Both the position numbers and the translations under genes were made by a program. The notes below the pieces were generated by a model. That model was not told where the DNA came from. It ran no database searches and saw only the letters and a list, made by a program, of their open reading frames with translations. Below are positions 43,426-55,904 of a DNA stretch of 64,000 bases, one piece after another. Within the stretch, counting starts at the first letter, position 1. Each line of letters starts with the position of its first letter. Source of the DNA: Homarus americanus (taxonomy: Eukaryota; Arthropoda; Malacostraca; Decapoda; Nephropidae); contig NW_024722158.1 in NCBI RefSeq assembly GCF_018991925.1, forward strand, positions 6,556,888 through 6,620,887, in the 5' to 3' direction.

Positions 43426-43564
43426 TAAGACGAAAGATTAAGCTCTGTATAAACGAGTTCAGGCGCTTCCTCCAGTATAATCGATTGAAATATATACAGG
43501 GCGGTCAGTAATGTACCCCCCCCCCACCACACACAGAAAGAGCCTAATTTTCCGCCTCTCTCAC

Positions 43565-43860
43565 CGTCCTTCACACACACACACACACACACACTAGTCT
43601 TCTCTCCCTCACACACGGAAGCGGCAGAAAGAGGTGTTGCACTTTGTAACGCAAGAGCATTATTGCCACTTCGGGCTGTGTTCACTGTACATGAGAATTC
43701 TGTAACAGTCCTCGCCGGGAATATTTACAGCTAGTGGATGAACAGAACCCACGTTCACTATTAAAACGCACACGATCTCTGAAAGCGGTATTGCCCGTCC
43801 AGAACTCAGCGGGTCATACGCTCTCTGGATCTATGTGTGTGTGTGTGTGTGTGTGTACTA
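43565..43860. other. short (CA)n and (GT)n with unique DNA between
   Basis: CA 43569-43592 and GT 43829-43856. The intervening unique sequence holds no recognised feature. Confidence 0.65.
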
Positions 43861-43974
43861 GTGAACAATATACAGTACAGTACGAGGCTTAACAATGCTA
43901 CTGCCCGGCTGTTATGATCTCCTCAATTTATCTCGGAACACACACCAACAACACAAAATAAATTCACCAACACA

Positions 43975-44095
43975 AGACAACACAAAACAAAACTCGCCAA
44001 CATACACCACCACCCGCACCACCACCACCCGCACCACCACCAACAACAACACCAACAACAACAACACCAACAACAACACCAACAACAACCTCTAC
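43975..44095. repeat. CACCAC / CAACAA low-complexity
   Basis: caccaccacc then caacaacaacacc words, giving a Thr/Asn-rich frame. Confidence 0.88.
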
Positions 44096-44099
44096 ATTA

Positions 44100-44650
44100 A
44101 ACCTTACGGGTATGGCGCCCTCATATAACCACTACAGGAAATTAATTAAAATCACATAAACAAAACATACACCACATTACTACCTATATATATTATAACC
44201 CATACCAGATTATTACACCTAATAATAGTTAAGAGTCTAAAAGGAATATAACATATAATTATTCCTATATTAATGAGGTATATTAATTATATATATATAT
44301 ATTACCTGAGAGTGATTAGGTTCGTCACACTTAGGTTAATTAGGTGTCAAGAGTCCTCAGTTAGCAGCGTTAACTCTACAAAAAATAAAAAATAAATAAA
44401 AAAAATTAAAAATAATAATAACTGAGCAAGAAAATACAAGAAAAATTAATCAAAATAAAACTCAAATTTCTCTTATCTCAGTAAATTTCCAAACAATAAT
44501 TTTCTAAACATACATATATACATACATACATACACCCCATAATACAATACAATCATACACACACACACCCCATAATACAATACAATCATACATTAAAAGT
44601 CAAAACAAACAAATACATACCTACACCTATCCACCACCCTGTACAATATA
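44100..44650. other. AT-rich DNA with a 33-bp-spaced duplication
   Basis: accccataatacaatacaat occurs near 44534 and 44567. AAAT-rich words precede it and no gene is seen. Confidence 0.6.
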
Positions 44651-44814
44651 TACAGTATGTATGTACGTACGTGTGTTTGTCACCTCTGTAACACAACATC
44701 CCGTCTTCCTTTTAACAGCTGCGTCATCTATAGGGAAATTATCAAGGTGTTCCATCTATCTTATAAGACACTGAGCAGAATTAACGAGATGGTATGGTAT
44801 TACATTTCTCTTGT

Positions 44815-45340
44815 TATTCTCTCTCTCTCTGTGTCTCTCTATCTCTCCCTCTGTCTATCTATCTATCTTACCTGTGTTAGTCCTCCATTTTCTTCTTTAT
44901 CCTTCCTGTCTCATTCTAGTCTCTTTATTTTCTTCTCTATTTCTATCTTCCTCCCTTATCCCCTTCCCTTCCTTCCCTCCTTCACCTCTCCTCATATCTC
45001 TCCCTCTCGCATTCCTCTTTTTCTCTCCTAACCCCACTCTCACTCCTCCCTCTCTTTCTCCCTTACCCCACTTCTTCTCCCCCACCCTTCCCCTCCTCTT
45101 CCACCTTCTCCATCACTCCTTCCCTTCTCCCCCACCTCCCCTCTTCTCCCCCACCCCTACCTTCACTTTTGTCATCCACCCCTTAACTTCACCTTTCCTC
45201 TTCTCTCCCATCCCCACCCTTCTTCTCCTACTATTTCCACCACCCTCACCCCTCCCCTTCTCTATCACCTCTCCCTCACCCCTTCCCTACTCACCGCCAT
45301 AACCACCCTCACCCCTCCCCTTCTCTATCACCTCCACCCT
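44815..45340. repeat. C/T-rich low-complexity block
   Basis: ctctccctc, ttctcccccacc words. caccctcacccctccccttc plus tctatcacctc is duplicated near 45242 and 45304. Confidence 0.85.
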
Positions 45341-45349
45341 CACCCCTAT

Positions 45350-45876
45350 CACCACCCTTACCCCATCCCTACTCACCCCTACCACTACCATCAGCACCAG
45401 CAGGAGAAATGATATAGAAGGTACAGCAGCTTCCCTACTCCAGCAGCAGGTGAGAGCAGAGGAAGAGGGGGACCTTTGACACGCTATATCCCACCGCCTC
45501 ACCTTACAGCCCTCACCCCTCACCCCTCACCCCTCACCCGCTCTCGCCTTTGTACCCACACACACACACACACACACTTAAGAGAAGCTGTCATCCCACA
45601 AGCTTAGCTAATATCACAATAAAACGAGCAACAGGACAAAAGTAATTACAACAGGGAGGAGAGTGTAAAGTATCGTAAGGGATTTTTGGGTTTGTTATTG
45701 TTGTGAGTTTTATTTCAAGGAGACGTGGTATAATTTCCTTCATTTTGTGAGTCACTGTTGGGATTTTTCTTACTGAGTCACACAGTTCATGAATTGTTGT
45801 TAATGTTATGTAGAAATAAATAGTGGATAAATAAAGCGGACGAAGAATTGTTCACTCGTGCTGTTAAGCCGTATTT

Positions 45877-45945
<69 letters not shown>

Positions 45946-46385
45946 CTCATTAGAATAAAGAAAAATTTTCTCTACCTTTATAACGAATAATCAATTTTAT
46001 ATCACTTTAGATAAACATAACACATAAAAAATTACAATAGCAGTAAACAAAATATATACAGCCATTAAAATATTCTAAATACACTGAACATAACTTTAAT
46101 ACATCATACAACCAAGGCTCCTCCTCCTCTCCCCTGGTGTCAAATGGCGAGGTGCGTTGATTAAGTGGTCACAGGTGAACACTTACCCTTGGTGTGTGGA
46201 GGGCGAAGCGACGCAAACCCTCTACACTTCATCAATAAACTCGACGAATTATTACTTCATTTTTAGTATAGAGGATAAATTCACCCTTATATCGCCTGGG
46301 GACTGTCACTACCCTGTTGCTGAAAGACGATGCTCGTATATAAACCTGCTCTCAGTATATGAATGTTTCTATAACAATAACAATG
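45350..46385. other. unique DNA with (CA)n and (GA)n, no gene seen
   Basis: CA tract 45559-45578 and GA tract 45878-45941. The open frame at 46157-46408 (83 codons) has no motif I recognise and ends in Asn repeats. Confidence 0.6.
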
Positions 46386-46394
46386 TTCTTTACC

Positions 46395-46670
46395 AGCTAG
46401 CTAACTAACTAACTAACTAGCTGACTGACTGACTGACTGACTGACTAACTGATTGACTGACTGATATAATTGGCTGACTGACTGACTAACTAACTAACTG
46501 ACTGACTAGCTGACTAACTAACTGACCAACTAACTAACTGACTGACGAAATCACTAACTAACTAAATAACTGACTGACTGACTAACTGACTAACTAACTG
46601 ATTGACTGACTGACTAATTGACTGACTGACTAACTAACTGACTGACTGACTGACTGACCGACTGACTAAT
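46395..46670. repeat. (ACTG/ACTA)n tetranucleotide region
   Basis: Mixed actg, acta and attg tetramers over about 275 bp. Confidence 0.95.
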
Positions 46671-46768
46671 GGGTTTTGGGTTCTTCTGGGTTGGGAATCG
46701 TGTTATTCTGGGTTCGGGAGATCGGGTTCATTGGGGTTCGGGGTCTATGGAAAGGATGATGATAGGTT

Positions 46769-47159
<391 letters not shown>

Positions 47160-47459
47160 TGAAACTAGATCTATTCGTCCTCTATGAAAATGTAATATCT
47201 TACCTGTCGTTGACACCTGAGCGACCTGATGCAACAAGCACCATTCTAAAAGGATTAAGGAAAGTAATCTGTGATGAACACGAGCCAACTAATTCAAAAG
47301 TATTAACGACGAGAAAAAAAAACATAAAAAAAACACACAATACGCTCAACTCGACTAAACACTCACTGGTCTGTTTTGTTAAGGTGGGTGGTGTTAGTGA
47401 TATGAGGTATTGTTTACATGAGAATTATGTGCTGAGGGATATAATTTATGGTGGATATG

Positions 47460-47800
47460 CGTTTGTTAATGCACGAAAACTCACGAAAATACATTTAAAT
47501 TTATGAACACCTACGAAAATTCACGAAAAACACAGAGAAATTAAAATAAAAACATTAAAACTCACAGAAAAACTTTAAAACAAGAAACCTTACGACTCAC
47601 GAATATAAAACTAGCCAAAAATAATAAAAACTCACAAAAAGTTAAGAAATAAACACTACAAAAACATTACTCACAAAAAACACCACAACTCACAAAAAAC
47701 ACGATTACTCACAAGAACAGCAAACCTCACAGCTAAAAAAATCTCTCTTGAAAATACTGAATGGAACCCAAACCTACGGCCGATTTCAATTTATTTTAGA
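47460..47800. repeat. ACTCACGAAAA-type degenerate repeat
   Basis: aactcacgaaaa, acctacgaaaattcacgaa and ctcacaaaaa words recur; likely related to the 30-bp array downstream. Confidence 0.6.
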
Positions 47801-47924
47801 GTGAGTTTTGGGGAGAAGGTGGAGGTGGAGGGGGGTGGAGGGGGGTGGAGGGGGTGGAGAGGAGGTTAGTAATATGACGCTGTGTATATAGGCCGAAAAT
47901 GCACTCAGCTATTCCCATGCCATT

Positions 47925-48250
47925 GAAAATAAGCGAAAAAAACGAACACGTGAAAACTGCGGAAAATGTGAAAATATACGAAAACAGACGGATATTCACG
48001 AAAATTTATGAAAACGGCTGGATGTTCACGAAAATCCACAAAATCTACGAAAACGCGCTAAAACTGCCGGAAAATCACGAAAATGTACCAAAACATCCGG
48101 AAAATCACGAAAATGCACAAAAACATCCGGAAAATCTCGAAAATAAAGAAAAAACATCCGGAAAATCACGAAAATGCACAAAAACATCCGGAAAATCACG
48201 AAAATACACAAAAACATCCGGAAAATTACGAAAATATACGAAAACAAGCG
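47925..48250. repeat. 30-bp tandem repeat CACGAAAATGCACAAAAACATCCGGAAAAT-type, 6 good copies
   Basis: ccgg anchors at 48067, 48097, 48127, 48158, 48188 and 48218 give periods of 30, 30, 31, 30 and 30. Diverged copies precede. Frames on both strands stay open, with a ten-residue KHPENHENAQ-like period on plus. No known protein. Confidence 0.92.
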
Positions 48251-48514
48251 AAATCTAGCCAGTAAATATCTCTCAATTAAAATTATTGGAGGAAATAAAA
48301 GCCCAAACGATGATTTCACTTTTACTATGATTCGTCGGGAATTTAATAAAACTACATGTTACATAACGTTCGTATCCATGGCAACAAAGCACTGAGCGGT
48401 TCCTATTAAGCGAAAACACCGAAAAACTCACACCTAAACACCAGTCACTTAAAATTCCGGACTCAGGTAGAAATCTAATGTTGGGTTTTAGTTTATTTCA
48501 TTTTGATTTATTTT

Positions 48515-48784
48515 TGGGAGGGGAGGGGAGGGAGGAGGGGAGGGAGGGTAGGGGGAGGGGAGGGGGGATTTATAGCATTACGAATTATATAAAATCCTAT
48601 CCATGGGAACGATATACTGAGCGATCGGGTATTAACAGTGAATACATACTAATGCTCATATATCATACAGTATATACAGTGTACTCGCTCCTACTCTCGA
48701 TTTTTTTTTATTATTTTTTTAAGTAGATTAAGTCAAATTTACAACTTATAAAAATGATAGCAACATTCTAAGTGGTCCTTAAAA

Positions 48785-48827
<43 letters not shown>

Positions 48828-48830
48828 ATA
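48515..48830. repeat. GGGAGG patch and (AAAT)n
   Basis: G-rich 48520-48566 and AAAT tetramers 48783-48829. The DNA between is AT-rich. Confidence 0.85.
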
Positions 48831-49039
48831 CGGTACTGAAAATAGACACTGAATTAAAATCTCACTAACTTTTTTCTGGGTAATTCAACAAGATTTTTTT
48901 GTCCTCTTCTTGATTGGATATATTAGTAAATTTACATACTGTACTGTATAATGTCGTGTACATAGTTACAATATGTCCAAAGTGACCCTAATTTAGCGCA
49001 AACACGCGGAAATGAACTGTTAAAGAAATGAAAATATTT

Positions 49040-49245
49040 GATGGTGCCAAAACCCCCGCTGGTGATTTTAACTAATTAATGTAACCCAAAACCCAATGGT
49101 GATTTTAACCGACTGTTACCAAAAACCCACTGGTGATTTTAACCGACTGTTACCAAAAATCCGCTGGTGATTTTAACCGACTGTTACCAAAAATCCGCTG
49201 GTGATTTTAACCGATTAATTTTACCAAAACCTGTTGGTGACATTA
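49040..49245. repeat. 34-bp tandem repeat, about 5-6 copies
   Basis: ctggtgattttaaccgactg followed by ttaccaaaaatccg recurs with a period of about 34 bp; the outer copies are diverged. Confidence 0.9.
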
Positions 49246-49565
49246 ACTCATAGCTCCATAATTATTTGGGAGACTAGGTACTATATATGACATATTATAT
49301 AACACCATATATATAGGGTAATAATGGTCATACAGGTATCATACAGGTATCAATCCTTCACGACCTGTAATCTAACACCCACTTCCCTGACGATGGTGTA
49401 AGTTAAGCTCGGCTCCTGTCTTTCTGCTCTGCTCTCTCGCTTCAGAACGATGTATAAATGTAGGAATGAATAAAACGCTCCCAGAGATATCTAGTCATCA
49501 TTTTCAAAACATTTCAATATTCCTCATCTGTTTTGAACACACAATATCCACAGAATTTACGTATG

Positions 49566-49591
49566 TGTGTGTGTCTGTGTGTGTGTGTGTT

Positions 49592-49644
<53 letters not shown>
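49566..49644. repeat. (GT)n microsatellite
   Basis: GT tract with a few c, t and a interruptions. Confidence 0.93.
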
Positions 49645-49645
<1 letters not shown>

Positions 49646-49649
49646 GGTA

Positions 49650-50350
49650 CAGGTGCGAGATAATATATTCAACCAGGAGCTTTTTCAGTCGTATATCACT
49701 GCTCGCTAACATAACGTAACCCAGTTTAACTAAATGTAATAAACTTGGACTTAAATATTCTTAAGCAACGTAAACAGGAGCTACTGACACCTATTTGACC
49801 GTATTCGAGCCTAACCTAACCTCTAACAGGTATACAGCTGAACGATGACACATAACATACATAAAGACACATGTGATTATATACATGTATCAGTAATTAT
49901 GTATTAATAAAGGTGTATATAAATCCATGTGTATATGAATCCATACAAATTCCTATTAAATGTGAGTATATATTAATCTGTGTAAATGTGTATAAATCTA
50001 TTTCAATACCTATTAATACATGGGCATATATGAAGAGATATAAGCACGTATTCATATATGTATACAAAATACATACACGTATAATATCCACGTGAAAGGA
50101 GACATCACTCTTCTAGCCTAAATAAACCAAATTACTATCTCTCTCTCTTCGGTACATCGCTTTTCTCCGAATCAATTGTCATTAAACGATTATTCGCCAT
50201 TAAAAACCATCTTAGGTCATTACCCTACCCCATAAATAAGAGCCTGGCCCATAATTCCCCTAAATCAATGAGAATGGATGACACGAAGACTATACCTTAT
50301 ATCTGTCGTCTTAACATAACATTTGAGGTGATGGATGCTTAATGGAGTAG
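49650..50350. other. AT-rich DNA, degenerate TATAAATCCATGTG repeat, no gene seen
   Basis: Words gtgtatataaatccatgtgt and gtgtataaatctatttc suggest a decayed repeat at 49905-50070. Otherwise featureless. Confidence 0.55.
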
Positions 50351-50359
50351 AGGGCTTGA

Positions 50360-50500
50360 TGACGTCACTAATTTGCTGGGTCATGAGGATATAGTGACGT
50401 CACGATTTAGTTGGGTCGTGAGGATACAGTGACGTCACGAGTTTGTTGGGTCGCGAGGATAGTGACGTCACGATTTTTTTGGTTTATGAGGCAATAGTGA
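50360..50500. promoter_or_regulatory. array of four perfect CRE sites (TGACGTCA) in a 33-35-bp repeat
   Basis: TGACGTCA lies at 50360-50367, 50395-50402, 50430-50437 and 50463-50470 (spacing 35, 35, 33). The unit also carries ttgggtcgtgaggata or variants. A decayed fifth unit has tgatgactcg at about 50488. TGACGTCA is the full palindromic site of CREB/ATF bZIP factors. The sites sit in a minisatellite, so conservation in each unit may be selection or recent duplication. No promoter or gene start is visible next to it. Confidence 0.45.
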
Positions 50501-50574
50501 TGACTCGTCTTAGTTAGTTCATAAAGCAACAAAGATTTCGATTCACCTTTGTCAATTCGAATACAAAAAAAGGC

Positions 50575-50835
50575 CAAAACAGTTCACCTTCGTCGATTCA
50601 AACACCCACAGATACAGTGTTCCGACTCGACTTCATGTTGGTGTATAGCCACAAGCAACAAGGGACCATAATCTTGCAATTTTCAAGGTCATGCATTAAC
50701 TGGGGTTCCCTCGGGTAATAATCCCATGCTAAAATTACGGTGATCACGATTCGTCTTATGTTGAGTCACATACGCAAGCAAACAGAACAAGGTCATAATC
50801 TTGCAATTTTCAGGGTCATGCATCACCTGCAACGT
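50575..50835. repeat. 127-bp-spaced duplication next to the CRE array
   Basis: cataatcttgcaattttca followed by ggtcatgcat occurs at 50667 and 50794. Upstream parts (agccacaagcaacaa and tacgcaagcaaacag) also match. Confidence 0.8.
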
Positions 50836-50984
50836 GTAGTAATAACGGTCATTAAGTTATAAAGAATGAATGATTATCTCATGGCCGTAGTCTGCAACCC
50901 TGGTCATATGTGCTGCCATTACGTTAATATTTGTGTCTTGTTTGTTTCTGATTTATTACCGAGTGTACTCATTAAACCACTATT

Positions 50985-51130
50985 ATACCATGTCAATTAT
51001 ACTTTTATCATTCATTATTGTATCTATATATCAATTATACATTCATCATTCATACTGTATATACTTATCAATGCACTAATATATTATACCAATTATTCAT
51101 TCATCTTTCATTATTGTATCAACAGTGGCC
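50985..51130. repeat. CAATTAT.CATTCATCATTCAT degenerate repeat
   Basis: Three or four diverged units with tcattcattattgtatc; a relative lies at 52030-52090 (tacttatcaatacactaata against tacttatcaatgcactaata at 51063). Confidence 0.6.
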
Positions 51131-51139
51131 TCCAGGTGT

Positions 51140-51890
51140 GATGTTACGCCCTACCGTACCTCCCTTGCCCAACCCCATCTAGAACGTGTGGGGGAACCAT
51201 CGTCAGGTCGTGGGGGACAGATGACGACCCAACACCTCAGCCACTTCAACACACGAAGGAGTAGTGTAGTGACAGCATTTACACAGAGCTAATTGCAAAG
51301 AATGGTGGGTGGAGAAAATACTAACTTTCTAACTAGCTGTTCAACCCCCCCTCCCACCACCTCCTCACCCGCCCCATATTCACATAGGACACTCCTTTGC
51401 TCTCTCTACTTATAACCTGATTAATACACTAAATAAAGCATAACAGATAAATCAGTTTTGTCTTGTGTAATTACATTTATCAGTTTAAAACAAATTCATT
51501 TCGTTAGTGAGGATAAAGTTTGTTTGACGCATAGTAAGTGACACCGTGCATCTTTATCCAAGCTGATGTTTAATTATCCTTACTGAGTGACTGAAAGTTA
51601 CCCCGACCCATTTTCAATAACATGGCCTACCATTTTCTGTTTACTCTCTGTTTTCTCTCTATTTAACACTTCCTATCTCATTTTCCTTTCTTGTCATCAT
51701 CCCCTGCCTCTTCCCTCTACTTCTCCATCCCGGTCGCCTCCTCCTTTTCTTTCGTTGTCTCTTCAAAGACTTTTATTTGTAACATCATATATCGCATTAC
51801 AAAAACCAAAACATATATTTATTTCCGCTGAAGATTGTTCTTTCAAATATTAATACACGTATACAGATACTAGCAAAAACAAGTATTAGT
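51140..51890. other. unique and CT-rich DNA, no gene seen
   Basis: Short C-rich patches near 51345 and 51690-51760; no recognised gene. Confidence 0.55.
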
Positions 51891-51924
51891 AAACAGCTCT
51901 ATCAATCAGTGCCCTATACTAGCC

Positions 51925-52000
51925 ACGCGAGTAGTGCCACGGTGCCACATGAGTAGTGCCACGGTAATGCCACGGTGCCACATGAGCGACGGAGGCACGG
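51925..52000. repeat. GTGCCAC tandem words
   Basis: gagtagtgccacggtgccac is followed by atgagtagtgccacgg and aatgccacggtgccacatga; a short minisatellite that resembles the gtgccagggtgcca unit at 4258-4382. Confidence 0.6.
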
Positions 52001-52029
52001 CAGGGGGCAACACCACACCTGGAGGCTAA

Positions 52030-52430
52030 CTGTACTTATCAATACACTAATACTGTATGTCAATTAGATATACATTTATCACATATTACCATTTTATAAT
52101 TATACAATAATCTATCACAAAAATCATGAAATATAGCATAAACATATTTCTCCAATAACTTAAATAACATTAATTATACATAAACATATAATTTATTTCG
52201 GTATATGATGTTTTATAGAATAACCAATTAATTATAGATTCATCATTTATCACTGTTATAACTATTCATTTATCTAAGTTATTAAAAAAAATATGGTGCA
52301 CATGTGACTAATTGCTGTGTATAAATATTCATCATAATATATTAACCAGTCAGCTGTAGAAGTTCTTTGAGGTGAATCATCAATGGCCAGGGGGAATTTT
52401 GAGGACTTTTGAGTTTGTTTGCAGTGTTTG
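52030..52430. other. AT-rich unique DNA, no gene seen
   Basis: Featureless apart from the repeat relative at its start. Confidence 0.55.
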
Positions 52431-52434
52431 CGAG

Positions 52435-52870
52435 TGCGGTGTGGTGTAAGTGTGGTTAACTGTGAGTGTGGTGTGGTGTGGTGTGGTTAACTGTGAGTGT
52501 GGTGTGTGGTGTGAATGTGGAGGGGGGAAGGACTGGGGAAGGGAAGAAGGGGTGAGGGGAGGGGAAAGAGGGGAAGGGCAAGGAAATAAGAACTGTATCC
52601 AACCTCCCTTCATCCTTTACTTACACGCCCTTATTCCTTCTCTCCCTCCCTCATTCTTTCTACTCCTTTCTTCCTTCTCTCGCCTTCCTCCATCTTCCTT
52701 TCTCACCTTCTCTCATTCTTCACTCACTCCGTCTTCCCTTCCTCCCTCTTTCTTTCCCTCCTTCCCCCCCTCCCTCCCTCGTTCTTTCCCTCCCTTCTTT
52801 TTTTCTCTCCTCTTTCCTCGTCTCTCCTTCCCTCCCTCCGTCTCCTACTCTTTATCACTATCTTCCGAAC
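52435..52870. repeat. GTGGTGTGG repeats, GGGAAGG and CTTCC-rich blocks
   Basis: gtggttaactgtgagtgtgg is duplicated near 52450 and 52483, followed by a G-rich patch and then cttccctccctc DNA from 52620. Confidence 0.8.
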
Positions 52871-52929
52871 CATTTCATCGCTGGCTGGTCTTTGCCGGGC
52901 AGCACGCCATTTGGTAATCTTCCTAAGAG

Positions 52930-53370
52930 CAACTACGAGTATGGAAACATTCGTCTATTATGGTATCACTGGTCCCATCAACCAATGAAAACGTACCTTA
53001 AGTTTATATACCACAATGTGATTGGTTAATATGCACAAAACATCAAAATTATTTATATTTCCGCAGTCTGGTCAAGAGAATCTGATTTCTTGTTGTCAAA
53101 TAATTATAAAAATTAGTCCCACAGTTTAAGGAAATTAATCAGTTCAGTGATATATAATTTAATCTGCCTTTATATATCTCAATTTCCACCTTTCTTGATA
53201 TGACTGATAGAGTTCTTCTCCGGGCGTAGATCTTGTTAACCCACGACCTTTAATTTAACACCTGTCGCCTCACAGCACTTATTACTAGTACATTATACAG
53301 GTTCAGAGACACTCAAACTCTAGTCAAGTAATAAAACAACAACTTGGTACACACTTATTGAAATGAGTAT
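52930..53370. other. unique DNA, no gene seen
   Basis: Contains single CCAAT and ATTGG words near 52980 and 53022. No other feature. Confidence 0.5.
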
Positions 53371-53377
53371 TACTTAT

Positions 53378-53378
<1 letters not shown>

Positions 53379-53438
<60 letters not shown>
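53379..53438. repeat. (CA)n microsatellite
   Basis: About 30 CA units. Confidence 0.95.
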
Positions 53439-53439
<1 letters not shown>

Positions 53440-53897
53440 GAATGAATCCAAGACAGAAATTTAAACAAATTTTGTCGCAGTAAAAAAAAAAATCAGTAAA
53501 AACATCGACACTGACATCACAACAAATAATGTAAATATCCACACATAATCATTCATATCCACAACATTCACACGCAGTATATAAAATGAACCTCCCCATC
53601 CACACACACTGACAGGATAACATATTCAGTGTGCTTAGTAAAGTCGAGTCACCAGGGAAATATCCAACTGGCGTGGCATAAATAAACTCATGATATTTCT
53701 CGATGATTCTTCCACCTCTAACAGGACAAATGTTTAACACAATAGTGAAGAGAATGACATCATGGCTACTGTATATATATAAACATTTTTGTAAGTAATG
53801 AATGTTTGTTTTTCTATTTTTATTTCTTAATTCTGTATCTTCGTCTCAATGACGCTTTTCACCTTCTCCATTTATCTCTTTACACTTTACTTTCGTC

Positions 53898-53933
<36 letters not shown>

Positions 53934-54200
53934 ACTTGGGAGAAAAAATCCCCCTCAAACCACCTGTTAAAAAGAATTTTGTGTACCACAGTAATTAGGG
54001 AATGGATCGACTTCATCCGCACCAGGTAGGTCGGGTTCTAGGTGTCGGGGGTTCGGGGTCGGGTCGGAATCGGGGTCGGGGTAGTGAGTCGGGGTCCCTT
54101 CACTCTGGGGTCTAGGAATATTTTCTAATTCCAACTTGTGGGATGAGGAAGGAACGACCTACCTGAGTTCAGAGTTCTGCTTTTTTGGGGAGTGTTTTAT
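53440..54200. other. unique DNA, (CT)n and GGGTCGG patch
   Basis: CT tract 53902-53932. gggttcggggtcgggtcgg words at 54030-54092 give a short G-rich repeat. No gene. Confidence 0.65.
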
Positions 54201-54215
54201 TGGTGCTGCAGCTGT

Positions 54216-54218
<3 letters not shown>

Positions 54219-54251
<33 letters not shown>

Positions 54252-54487
54252 GCTTCGCCTAACGATTCACAATTTGGTATGCAGAGTTACCTGAAGCTGC
54301 AGATAAAAGTTGTCCGACAAGCGCATAATTCGCCCCCTTGTATCTGAGGGGGATAAAATGGTCTACTCTCTTAAGCTTTCAAGAGACGTGGTGTGTGTGT
54401 GCGTGTGCGTGTGCGTGTGTGTGTGTGTGCGTGCGTGTGTGTGTGTGTGCGTGCATAGACAAACAGACAGATAGACAGACAGACAGT
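54219..54487. repeat. (GT)n, GTGC-rich and (CAGA)n
   Basis: GT 54219-54250, gtgtgcgtgtgcgtg 54390-54452, and cagacagatagacagacagac about 54464-54487. Confidence 0.9.
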
Positions 54488-54644
54488 CTAACCAAATTAC
54501 TAGTAATCTCTCTCACTGACACTGCTTCTGTGGGTTAACATTTAGACACCCCCAAATACCCGTCTTTCCTGACCTGACTAATGGAAGGTTTCAGCGTGTG
54601 AAAGATGAGTAATGTCACCCATTGACCAAATCATACGCTACACC

Positions 54645-54950
54645 TGTGACATAAACGCCAGGCTGAGACATAAATGCCAGGCTGACACATAAACGCCAGG
54701 GTGAGACATAAACGCCAGGGTGAGTCATAAACGCCAGGCTGAGACATAAACGCCAGGGTGAGACATAAACGCCAGGATGAGACATAAACGCCAGGGTGAG
54801 ACATAAATGTTTGGCTGAGACAAATTCCAAGCCGAGACATAAATTCCAGGGTGAGTCATAAATTCCAAGCCGAGACATAAATTCCAGAGCGAGTCATAAA
54901 TTCCAAGCCGAGACATAAATTCCAGGCTGAGACATAAACGCCAGGCCAGC
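54645..54950. repeat. 19-bp tandem repeat GAGACATAAACGCCAGGGT, about 16 copies
   Basis: Units with cgccagg, ttccagg or ttccaag run with a near-constant 19-bp period. Minus-strand frames (MSHPGVYVSPWRLC) reflect a 57-bp triple. Confidence 0.93.
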
Positions 54951-55017
54951 TGCTCCAACCCCACCTTAGGATATGGGGACTATATAGTGAAGCGAGCTGT
55001 TAAATTGACACAAACTG

Positions 55018-55018
<1 letters not shown>

Positions 55019-55079
<61 letters not shown>

Positions 55080-55110
55080 TCTCTCAACTACTACTCTCTC
55101 TCTTTCTTCT
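55019..55110. repeat. (TC)n microsatellite
   Basis: Long TC tract 55019-55085 with a broken continuation. Confidence 0.95.
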
Positions 55111-55524
55111 ATTACCTCTCTCCTTTATTAGTACAACCTAAGATAAAAAAAAATTTAATGGAGACGAGATATAAAACCCACTGTCCCCGAAACGTTCCTC
55201 CCTGGCGTCCGCAGTAACAAACACCGTACGTTATATCCGTCCGTAACTGGTAATGACAACGTACGTGATTAAAAATATATCTTCAATTCATATTTAAAAA
55301 AAAAACATATCATTTATACCTAAAGATAATCTGATACTCTTCGATACGTTCATTTCTGACTTTGTGACTCAGTTTACGAAGAAAATTCGACGTATGAAAT
55401 CTTAAAAGAGAATCCAAACCCATCCCCTTGTATTCGGATCCTTCTATAACAAAAGGTTGAAAGGATTCCAAACCCCTATGCTGTTTATCATGCAGATTTA
55501 TACAGTCAAGGGTACCAAGTTAAG

Positions 55525-55835
55525 GCAGTGGTTGGGAAGAAGAGGAGGAGGGAGTGGGGGAGTTAGAGGTCCTGAGTGACTAGTGTTTGGGGAGAAGAGG
55601 AGGGAGTGGGGGAGTTAGAGGTCCTGGGTGACTAGTGTTTGGGGAGAAGAGGAGGGAGTTAGAGGTCTTTGGTTGGGAGAAGGGAGAGAAGTTATAAGTC
55701 CTGGATGACTCTGACAGTGGTTGGGGAGAAGAGGAGGGGAGGGGAGGGTAGGGGGGGGGAGTTAGAAGGCCTAGGTGACTCAGACAGTGGTTGGGGAGAA
55801 GGGGAGGGGAGAGGGGTTAGAGGAATCCCGGGTGA
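55525..55835. repeat. 52-bp and longer G/A-rich tandem repeat
   Basis: gaggtcctg at 55566 and 55618 (52 bp). Later units (ggttggggagaagaggaggg, gttagaaggcc) are diverged and 60-90 bp long. Confidence 0.82.
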
Positions 55836-55904
55836 CTCATTATACAGAAGCGTCGATGCCACAATAAACAGGGTCACTTATTCAACAGGTAGATGAGTAA
55901 TTCA

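Noticed and set aside
43480..43515. tacagggcggtcagtaatgt as the end of a mariner-type transposon
   Set aside because: It resembles mariner-like ends only weakly, and I found no matching inverted end or TA duplication.
46157..46408. 83-codon frame as a small gene
   Set aside because: No family resemblance, ends in Asn-rich low complexity, and its length is expected by chance in 64 kb.
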